Positions 54,301-64,000 of a stretch of DNA of 64,000 bases are shown here, in pieces. The DNA lies in the NCBI RefSeq assembly GCF_023156195.1, contig NZ_JAKUKA010000001.1, forward strand, positions 806,001-870,000. Direction: 5' to 3'. The stretch is from Chitinophaga sedimenti (GTDB lineage: Bacteria; Bacteroidota; Bacteroidia; Chitinophagales; Chitinophagaceae). The notes beneath the pieces are model-generated. The model ran no database searches. It saw only the letters and a list, made by a program, of their open reading frames with translations, and was not told the DNA's origin. The stretch's first letter is position 1. The number at the start of each line of letters is the position of its first letter. The position numbers and the translations under genes were made by a program.

Positions 54301-57300
54301 CACGATTACTGAAGACAGCTCACTGACGGTGGCTGCGCCGGGTGTGATGTTCAACGACCGTGATGTGGACGGCGATGCGCTGACGGCATCACTTGTATCT
54401 GCACCTCCTAATGGTACCCTTACCCTGAATGCCAATGGCGGTTTTACGTTTGTACCTGCCCCTAATTTTAATGGCGCGACGAGCTTCCGTTACCGCGTAT
54501 GCGATCCGGCAGGACTGTGCGATACCACAACGGCTACGATTACGGTTACGCCGGTAAATGATGCACCGGTGGCGGCAAACGATACCTATACACTTTCTGA
54601 AGACGTACTACTGAATATCGCAGCGCCGGGTCTGCTGGCCAACGATACCGATGCCGATGGCGACGTATTGAATGCCAGCCTGGGCACCGCACCGAAGCAC
54701 GGTACACTTACTGTAAACAGCAATGGCAGCTTTGTTTATACGCCTGCCGCTAATTATAACGGGCTGGATTCCTTTACCTATCGCGCCTGTGATGGTTCGG
54801 GGGCCTGTGCAACGGCAACTGTCCGACTGACGGTAAATGCCGTGAATGACGCGCCGGATGCCGTGAATGATGCCTACGCCGTTTCGGAAGATGCAACACT
54901 GACTATTGCCGCCAGCGGTGTGCTGTTCAATGATACAGATATTGATAGTGATCCGTTGACTGCATCTGTTGTAAGACTGCCATCACATGGTACACTTACA
55001 CTGAATGCGGATGGCAGCTTTGTGTATACACCCGCTCCGAATTATAACGGTCCCGATACTTTCGTTTACCGCGCCTGTGATAACGGCACGCCTTCACTTT
55101 GTGATACCGCGCTGGCCATTATTACCGTAACACCGGAGGCAGATGCGCCGGTAGCGGGAGACGATAATTACACCACGGCGGAAGATACTCCACTGAACAT
55201 TGCTACGCCCGGATTGCTGGCGAACGATACCGATGCTGATCAGGGCCAGACCTTGTCGGCCAGCATCGCAGTCCCGCCAACACACGGTACGCTCACCATT
55301 AATGCAAACGGCAGCTTCCTGTACACACCGGCAGCTAACTATAATGGCATCGACCGTTTCGTGTATCGTGTGTGCGATAATGGAGCACCGTCACTTTGCG
55401 ATACCGCAACGGTAACGATAAACATTACGGCGGTGAATGACGCACCGGTAGTGGCGAACGACAACTACTCAGTGGATGAGGATGTGGTACTGACCGTGCC
55501 GGCAGCGGGCGTGTTGCTGAATGATGCGGAAGCAGACGGGGAGACCATGACCGCATCGCTGTTGGTACAGGCCGCACATGGCACTGTAGTGATGAATGCG
55601 AACGGAGGATTCACCTATACACCTAACCCGGATTTCAACGGACTGGATAGCTTTACCTATCGCGCCTGTGATCCGTCGGGCGCCTGCACGCCGGGTGTGG
55701 TAAGGATCGTGGTAAATGCCACGAATGATATTCCCCTGGCTGTGAATGATACTTACACCTTAACGGAAGATACCCCGCTGAACGTGGGAGTGCCAGGCGT
55801 ATTAAGCAATGACACCGATCCGGACGGCGATCCGCTGACGGTGAGTTTGACCGTTGCTCCGACCAAAGGTGCACTGACGCTGAACGCGAATGGAGCCTTT
55901 GCATACATCCCGAATGCGGATGTGAATGGGGTAGACAGCTTCACTTACCGGGTATGTGATCCAGGCGGCGCTTGTGCGACGGCTACAGTGACATTGAACA
56001 TTACACCGGTGAATGATACCGTGCAGGCCCGGGATGATGAATACAATACCCCGGAAGATACGCCGCTGAATGTACCGGCGCCAGGTGTATTGGCCAACGA
56101 TGTGGATGTAGACGGGGATCCGTTGACGGTTACGCTGATCGGCACTATTCCGGCCACAAAAGGAACGCTGACCTTACAGCCGGATGGAGCGCTCAACTTC
56201 ACGCCAACTACTGATACAACGGGCACCATCATCATATCTTACCGCGTTTGCGATCCGGGCGGCGCGTGTGATACGGCGAATATCATCATCAATGTAGGGG
56301 AAGATAATGATCCGCCGGTAGCGGTGGATGACAACCGTCCGGAATACTCGGTGGGAGAGGATGCTGTCCTGGTGATCCCGGCATCCATTGGTGTGCTGGC
56401 GAACGATACCGATCCGGATAATACCACCTTGTCTGCCTCCCTGGCCACACCTCCTGCAAATGGTGCCGTAACGCTGAATGCAGATGGCTCGTTCACTTAT
56501 ATTCCGAACCTGAACTATAACGGCACCGATCAGTTTACTTATAATGTGTGCGATGCGAACAATGCTTGCGATGTGGGTACTGTTACCATTACCATCAGGC
56601 CGGTAAATGATGCGCCGGTAGCTGCGCAGGATAGCGTGTCTACAGCCGAAGATACGCCTGTCAGCGGCCAGATTACGGCTGCACAGGATGTAGAGGGTAA
56701 TACGCTTACCTATACTACATTAACAACCACTACCTTCGGTACGATCGTGATCAATAACACCGGCGGTTATACCTATACGCCTAACCCGAATTACTTCGGG
56801 CAGGACGTGCTGCTTTATTCGGTTTGTGATGACGGCACACCGTCGCTTTGCGATACCGGGAGGCTGATTATAACGGTAACACCTGTCAATGATGTGCCGG
56901 TGGCGGGCAATGATAATTATACCGTAAATGAAGATAATACCCTGGCGGTGGCATCTGCGGGCGGTGTGCTGAACAACGATTCCGATGTTGATGGCGAGCC
57001 CATCGTGGCTACACTCGTGACGCCAACACGCGGACAGCTGACGCTGAACTCGAATGGCTCCTTTATCTATACGCCGCTCCGTGACTTCAATGGAATAGAT
57101 AGCTTCACGTACCGTGCCTGCGATGTTAGCAACGCCTGTGCGATCGCTAAAGCCTATATCACAGTATTCCCGGTAAATGACAGGCCAATAGCGGTGCCGG
57201 ATACCTTCTATCGTGCGGAAGACACGGTGATTACGTTCCCGCCTGCCGTCGTGCTGGCCAACGATATTGATGTGGATGGGGATGTGCTTAGCGGGTACCC

Positions 57301-60300
57301 GATTGGCTCACTGAGCAACGGTACGTTCACGGCTAATCCCGATGGTACTTATACTTACAGGCCTGCACCAAACTTCATCGGTACAGATTACATCGATTAT
57401 GTGGTGTGCGACAACGGTACGCCGTCGCTTTGCGACACCGGCCATATCGTGTTGATTATCCAGGCTAGAAATGACGCCCCTATAGCGCTTGGGGATACCT
57501 ACAACTTGTTGGAAGATAATATACTCACAATCGATGCTGCCAACGGGGTATTGGCAAACGATAACGATCCGGACGGAGAGGCGCTGGCATCCACAATAGT
57601 GGAAACAGCGAATGGCCAGCTGGTACTGAATACCAATGGCTCATTTGTTTACACGCCTAATCGGGATTTTAATGGCGTAGATTCCTTTACTTACCGTGCC
57701 TGCGATGTTGCCGGCGCTTGTGATACAGCCGTGGTCCGACTGGTGGTGCAACCGGTAAATGACAGGCCGGTAGCAGTAGATGATGTGTTTACCCGGTCAG
57801 AAGATACGGTGATTACCTTCCCGCCTGCGGTGATTTTAGCCAATGATTATGATCCGGATGGCGATGTACTGACGGGGACCCCGCTTGGTTATCTTGCCAA
57901 TGGCACATTTACTACGAATCCGGATGGTACGTATACCTACCGGCCGGCACCGAATTTTAACGGTGTTGATAGTATCTATTACGTGGTATGCGATCCGGGA
58001 GGACTTTGTGATACTGGTTTGATAAGGTTGATTATCACACCGGTGAATGATGCGCCTGTTGCAACCCCGGTATTCTATACCGTAACCGAAGATCAGCCTT
58101 TGACAGAGCCGGCGCCGGGCATTATCGGGGATGATAAAGATCCGGATGGAGAAGACATCGTAGCCGCCGTGGTAACAGGTCCATATCATGGCACGTTCAC
58201 ATTGAACCCCGATGGCAGCTTCACGTACACCCCTGACCAGAACTTCAACGGCCGGGATAGTGTATTGTTCTCGCTTTGCGATATCCAGGGCGCCTGCGAT
58301 ACTTCCTTCGTTTATTTTGATGTGATTCCTGTAAATGACCCGCCGGTAGTGGCTGGCATCACCTTCGCAGCAACTGAAGATACTCCGCTGACCGCAGGAG
58401 CTCCGGGTGTATTGGGAAATAGCTCCGATCCCGATGGCGATCCACTGACCGCGACGCTCGTCGATAGTCCAACATCTGGTACCCTCGTACTGAACCCGGA
58501 TGGCAGCTTCACCTATACACCGAACCCCGACTTCAACGGGCAGGATGCATTTACGGTGAACGTTTGCGATAGCGGTTCACCACAATCCTGTGGTATTATT
58601 ACTGTAGTGATCAATGTAACCGCCGTGGACGACTACCCGGTTGCGAACAGCGATTCACTGGTAACCGCGGAAGATAACGTACTGAACGTACCTGCCCCGG
58701 GCATACTGGCCAACGACACCAACCCGGATGGCGACGTGTTAACCGCGAGCATCGTAGCGCCGACCCAACACGGCCAGATTACGCTCAGCGCCAACGGCAA
58801 CCTGCAGTACGCACCGGCACAGGACTATAACGGTCGCGACAGCGCCGTTTACCAGATCTGCAAAGCAAACGGTCTTTGCGATACCGCTAAAATCTATATC
58901 AGTATCACCCCGGTAAATGACCGCCCGATAGCGGTGGACGACATATTTACCCGTGCCGAAGATACCGTGATTACTTTCCCGCCAAGTGTGGCGTTGATCA
59001 ACGATATTGACGTAGACGGCGACGTGCTGACGGGGCACCCTATCGGTAACCTCACGAAAGGCACTTTCACTGCCAACCCTGACGGAACTTATACCTATCG
59101 TCCGCTTCCAAACTTCAATGGCGTGGATAGCATCCAGTACGAAGTTTGCGACCCGGGAGGGCTGTGCGACACCGGTTTGATCCGCCTGATCATCGAACCA
59201 AGAAATGATGCGCCGGTAGCTGCCGATGACTATTACACAACCAATGAAGACATCGCCCTGAGTGTGCCCAGTCCGGGTGTATTGGCCAACGACGTGGACG
59301 TGGATGAAAACGATGTGCTGAATGTCACCATCCTCCGCACCCCGTCGAACGGTACCCTCAGTGTAAATAGCAATAACTCCTTCCTGTATACCCCAAGTCC
59401 GAACTATCATGGCGTAGATACCTTCTGGTACGTCGTATACGATGCCGCCGGCGCCCGCGATACGGGCACGGTATACATTACGGTGAATTCCGTAAATGAT
59501 CCGCCCATTGGTGTAGATAACGTGTACACCCTGAACGAACGCACAGCTGTGTCAGGCAACGTTCTGACTAACGACAGTGATCCCGATAATGATCCGCTTA
59601 CAACGGGTGTGGTAACTGGTCCGGGCAATGGTGTGATAGTGCTGAACCCGGATGGCAGCTTCACGTACACGCCCAACATCTCCTTCATCGGCATTGACCG
59701 TGTCGTGTACCAGGTCTGCGACACCGGGGGCCTCTGCGATTCGGCAAACATCACCTTTAATGTACAGAATGTGAATGACCGTCCGGTGGCGGTTACCGAT
59801 AACGTGAATGTGACAGAAGATACCCCGGCAACAGGTAACGTATTAACCAATGACACCGATATCGACGGCGACGCGCTGACCGCTTCGCTGGTGATGGCCC
59901 CAGTTAATGGTACCGTAGTGCTGAATGCCGATGGCAGCTTTACTTATACGCCGAATGCCAACTATACCGGTGCAGACAGTATGCGCTACCGCGTATGCGA
60001 TAATGGCGCGCCTGTATTATGCGATACCGGTATCGTAAGATTTACCGTGATTAACGTAAATGATGCCCCGGTTGCGGTGGACGATACCGCTGCTGTTGTG
60101 GAAGATACGCCGGCTACGGGTAATGTGTTGACCAATGATACCGATATTGAGGGTAATGCGCTGACAGCTTCGTTGTTGACGGCTCCGGTTAATGGTACGG
60201 TTGTGCTGAATGCCGACGGTAGCTTTACTTATACATCGAATGCGAATTACAATGGTCTCGATAGCCTGGTTTACCAGGTTTGTGATAACGGTACGCCTTC

Positions 60301-63300
60301 GTTGTGTGATACAGGTGTGGTTCGATTTAGTGTTTCTGCGGTGAATGATGCTCCTGTTGCGGTAGATGATAATGTGGCTGTTGTAGAGGATACGCCGGCT
60401 ACGGGTAATGTATTGACGAATGATACGGATGTTGAGGGTAATGCGCTGACGGCTTCTTTGGTTACTGCGCCTGTTAATGGCACTGTGGTGCTGAATGCTG
60501 ATGGTAGCTTCACTTATACGCCTAATGCGAATTATAATGGATCTGATAGCCTGGTGTATCGCGTTTGTGACAATGGTACGCCGTCTCTGTGCGATACAGG
60601 TTTGGTAAGATTTGCCATCTCGGCAGTGAATGATGATCCAGTTGCCGTGAATGATACGGTTGCGGTGGTGGAAGATACCCCGGCTTCTGGCAACGCCCTG
60701 TCGAACGATATCGATCCGGATGGCGGAACGCTAACCGCTACCGTTATAGGCAACCCTGTCCACGGTACACTGGTATTCAACGCCAATGGCAGCTTCACGT
60801 ACACACCAGCCACCAACTACAACGGTCTGGATAGTCTCGTATACCGCGTATGTAACAATAGTGGTCTCTGTGACACTGGCGTAGTTCGCTTCGCAATATC
60901 CGCAGTGGACGATGCACCGATCGCTGTACCGGACACCATCCCTGTAGTCGAGGATACACCAACAACGGGCAACGTCCTGTCCAACGATATCGATCCGGAT
61001 GGCGGAACGTTAACGGCCACCGTAATAGGCAACCCTGTCCACGGTACATTGGTGTTCAATGCCAATGGCAGCTTCACCTACACGCCAGGCGCTAATTATA
61101 ATGGTTTGGATAGTCTTGTATACAGGGTATGTAACAACAGCGGTCGCTGTGACACTGGCGTGGTTCGCTTCCCGATTTCAGCTGTGAACGACCGTCCGAT
61201 CGCTGTACGTGATACGGTAACGGTGAATGAAGATACGCCGACGCCTGGCAATGTGTTGAGCAATGATGTGGATCCGGACGGTGACGCGCTGGAAGCATCT
61301 ATGATTACCGGCCCGATACATGGAACGATCATCTTCAGGCCTAATGGCGACTTTGAATATACGCCTGCGGCCGACTACAACGGCCTTGACAGTATCACTT
61401 ATCAAATCTGTGACGGCGGTAGTCTCTGTAGTAGATCGGTGGTGATTTTCTCGATCATACCGGAAAATGATCCGCCGGTGGCTGTAAATGATGTAGTCAA
61501 TACGAACGAGGATACACCGGTTACGGGTAATGTGCTGACGAACGATTCAGATCCTGAAGGGGATGCGCTGACAGCTTCGCTGGTAGCTGCTCCGGAAAGC
61601 GGTACAGTTGTGCTGAATGCTGATGGTAGCTTCACTTATACGCCTGATGCGGACTTCTATGGCCTTGACAGCATGATTTACCAGGTGTGCGATAATGGAA
61701 CGCCGTCGCTTTGTAGTACAGCGGTCTTGCATTTTGTGGTAGCATCTGTGAATGATGCGCCCGTAGCTAATTCGGATACGGTAATTGCCAATGGTACAGG
61801 TCCAATTACCGGCAATGTACTCGTTAATGATTACGAGCCGGAAGGGGATGAGATGACCGCCTCGCTGGTAACTGCGCCGGTGAACGGTACGGTGGTGCTG
61901 AATGCCGATGGCAGCTTCATTTATACACCTAGTGCAGGTTATAAAGGGCTTGATAGTCTGGTTTATCGCGTTTGCGATAACGGAACGCCGTCTGCCTGCG
62001 ATACGGCAAAAGTGTTGTTCGTGCTGGCTAATCAACCGCCTGTAGCGGTAAATGACACGGTATTGGTAACAGTGCCGCAGCCTGTAACCTTTAATGTGCT
62101 GAATAACGACGTCGATCCGAACGGAGATGCACTGACGGTTTCGCTGTTGAATGCGCCGTCAAGTGGTACGATACAAACGAATGGCAACGGCAGCTTCACG
62201 TACACGCCGGATAATACCTTTACGGGTACGGTAACGATCCGTTACCAGGTTTGCGACAATGGTTCACCAGCCCTTTGCGATACGGCGATCGTTGTACTGC
62301 AGGTGCCGAATCAACCGGTATTCGCAAGAAATGATACGCTGCGCACATTGTCGTCGCAAATGGTGACAGGCAACCTGCTGGCAAATGATACCGACCCGAA
62401 TGGTAATACGATCCTGAGTGCGACGCTGCTGCAACAACCTGCGCACGGGCAAATGGTAGTGAATGGGTTCGGTAGTGCGACCTACATGCCGGATGCAGGT
62501 TTTGTGGGTATCGATACGGCTGTTTACCAGGTGTGTGATAACGGTACGCCGGTATTGTGCGATACGGCTTATGTATTCATCATCGTAGGACAGGGCAACC
62601 TGAAACCGGTAGCGGTGGATGATACGTTGCGCACGAATATCGGTACCGCGGTAACAGGTAATGTAGCAGCGAACGATAGTGATCCGGATTTCAATACGCT
62701 TACCACTTCGATCGTAACGCAACCGGCTCATGGTACAGTGGTAAGAGAACAGAATGGTTCGCTGACTTACACCCCGGCTGCCGGCTTTACCGGCCGTGAC
62801 AGCATGCTGTACAGGATTTGTGATAATGGTACGCCATCACTTTGTGATACGGCGAAGGTGCTGATCTTCGTTACACAGGGTAACCAGGCGCCGGTCGCGA
62901 ATAATGACACCATCAGTGTAAATAACCTGCTGCCTGCGACCGGCAATGTCCTGACGAACGACAACGATCCGGATGGCAATACGTTAACTGCTTCGCTGGT
63001 AACGGCGCCGGCCACTGGCACGGTAGTGCTGAATGCGAATGGCAGCTTCACTTATACGGCTAATCCTGGCTTCACGGGCAACGATGCGATGGTTTACCAG
63101 GTTTGTGATAATAGTGTGCCGTCGCTTTGCGATACCGCTCGTGTGGTGTTTGTGGTCGTGAGCGGCAACCGTGCACCGATCGCTAATAATGATACGGTGA
63201 GTGTAAATAATCTGCAGCCTGCCACCGGTAATGTACTGGCGAATGACAGCGGTCCTGACGGTAACGCGCTGACGGCTTCACTGGTAACAGCACCGGCCAG

Positions 63301-64000
63301 CGGTACGGTAGTACTGAATGCAGACGGCAGCTTCACCTACACCGCGGATCCGGGTTATATTGGAACAGACTTCATTGATTATAAAGTTTGCGACAACGGT
63401 ACACCGTCACGTTGTGATACGGCCAGGGTGATCTTCCTGGTGGTGAACGGCAACCGTGCGCCGATCGCTAATAATGATACGGTACGTACAGATAATCAAA
63501 CACCGGCCACTGTCAATGTACTGACCAATGATATGGATCCGGATGGTAACACGCTGACGGCTACGGTGATCACCGCACCGGCAAATGGTACGCTGACGCT
63601 GAACGCGAACGGCAGCTTCACTTACACACCGGCAGCCGGCTTTACCGGTACCGATTTTGCGGACTACCGCGTTTGTGATAATGGTACGCCGCAGCGTTGC
63701 GATACAGGCCGGCTGGTGATCGTAGTGGGACAGGGTAACCGTGCACCGCTGGCAGTGGATGATACGGCACGCACGTACAGTCCGCAACCTGTTACTGGCA
63801 ATGCGCTGAGCAACGACCGCGATCCGGACAATAATCCGATGACAGCTACGCTGATCACACAGCCTGCACATGGTACGATCACGTTCAATGTGAATGGTAC
63901 GTTTACGTATACACCAGCTGTAGGCTATGTTGGCACCGATAGTATGGATTACAAAGTATGTGATAACGGCACGCCGCAACGCTGCGATACAGCCCGCATC
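48326..64000 (+). CDS. giant secreted repeat protein (adhesin-like, tandem-95/Big_9), 3' partial, five frame breaks
   Basis: Over 5200 residues in the window, with no stop before the end. A signal peptide ([20 protein letters not shown]... ending AFAEG) is followed by a beta-rich N-terminal region (to about nt 49880), a DUF11-like domain ([20 protein letters not shown]), a PKD-like domain ([11 protein letters not shown], near 50410), five Ig-like repeats, a second PKD-like domain (near 52080) and about 41 Big_9 repeats with Ca-binding-type NDxDxDGD loops. It is exported, and proteins of this type in Bacteroidota usually end in a type IX secretion signal, which would lie outside the window. 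Likely roles: adhesion, biofilm or gliding. Breaks near 49144 (C4 for C5), 49495 (G5 for G6), 50405, 51003 and 53495 (two bases). From about 53500 to 64000 one frame is open without interruption. Confidence 0.92.
50578..51985 (+). repeat. five Ig-like repeats of about 94 residues
   Basis: Each unit contains an FCxSGDPAIxxG segment, [15 protein letters not shown], an aromatic-rich TTYxRRxVxSxxC and SNVITVTV. Two cysteines per unit lie about 60 residues apart and could form one intradomain disulfide. Units begin near 50578, 50863, 51146, 51431 and 51713. The fifth is the most diverged. Confidence 0.85.
52246..64000 (+). repeat. about 41 tandem Big_9/cadherin-like repeats of about 95 residues
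   Basis: Unit period is about 280-297 bp. Each begins with a VNDxPVAxxD linker, then EDTxLxVxAPGVLxND, DxDGDxLTA, HGTLTLNxNGSFxYTPAxNYNG, DSFTYRxCD and a second CDT. Unit starts that I located run from 52246 (first) through 53682, 55434, 57173, 58912, 60626 to 63736 (last in window). I counted by linker, so the number may be off by one. Confidence 0.9.

Noticed and set aside
53639..63979. Many minus-strand open frames through the adhesin repeats
   Set aside because: They recur with the repeat period and read low-complexity Ser/Pro/Val-rich protein; they mirror the plus-strand repeats and have no independent motifs.

Overview
The window looks like a chromosomal segment from a member of the Bacteroidota, most likely Chitinophagaceae (Chitinophaga-like). 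The grounds are a SusC/SusD outer-membrane pair, a LytS/LytTR-type two-component system, Rcp1-type single-domain response regulators, TAnnTTTG promoter-like boxes close to start codons, few Shine-Dalgarno sequences, and a giant 'tandem-95' (Big_9/cadherin-like) surface protein. Genus assignment is inference from gene style, not from a database search.

The dominant technical feature is that more than 30 apparent reading-frame breaks are scattered over about 23 genes. Most that I could resolve are a single base lost or gained in a homopolymer (for example A8 read as A7, G7 as G6, C7 as C6), and they hit housekeeping genes such as sufB, sufC, sufD and sufS. I therefore read almost all of them as uncorrected sequencing indels and annotate each gene as one CDS across the breaks.

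Layout. (1) 1-4.9 kb: a CheB-CheR-PAS hybrid histidine kinase (5' end outside the window) overlapping a receiver protein. (2) 5-17.8 kb: mixed genes, including a MarR regulator, a long-chain acyl-CoA synthetase, a Crp/Fnr-type regulator, a FAD monooxygenase, three small membrane proteins, a UDP-glycosyltransferase, a PepSY membrane protein, a second receiver protein, a DNA-alkylation-repair protein, a GDSL/RGAE-type esterase and a small beta-barrel. (3) 18-26 kb: susC-susD transcribed leftward, a divergent DeoR regulator, and a secreted metallophosphoesterase-PQQ propeller protein. (4) 26.3-29 kb: lutABC lactate-utilisation operon with ATGA overlaps. (5) 29.1-32.6 kb: LytS kinase, DUF4407 membrane protein and LytTR regulator in one operon. 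(6) 32.6-38.5 kb: a redoxin-fold protein with no cysteines, a trehalose-6-phosphate synthase/phosphatase fusion, a GH15 glycosidase and a conserved hypothetical protein. (7) 39.5-46.3 kb: a complete suf Fe-S assembly operon (A-B-C-D-S-E-T, leftward) with a divergent SufR-like regulator and a palindrome between them. (8) 46.4-47.8 kb: an intact-looking 1339-bp IS3-family element with 27-bp inverted repeats and an AAC target duplication. (9) 47.8-64 kb: an 11-bp tandem-repeat patch, then a giant secreted repeat protein (over 5200 residues in the window, running off the end) with a signal peptide, DUF11-like, PKD-like and five Ig-like domains, and about 41 Big_9-type repeats.

I did not find a clear-cut new defence or catalytic system. 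The most unusual items are the repeat architecture of the giant adhesin, the kinase/DUF4407/regulator cassette, the cysteine-free redoxin, the paired small membrane proteins with a cytochrome-oxidase-like motif, and the palindrome abutting the SufR-like start.
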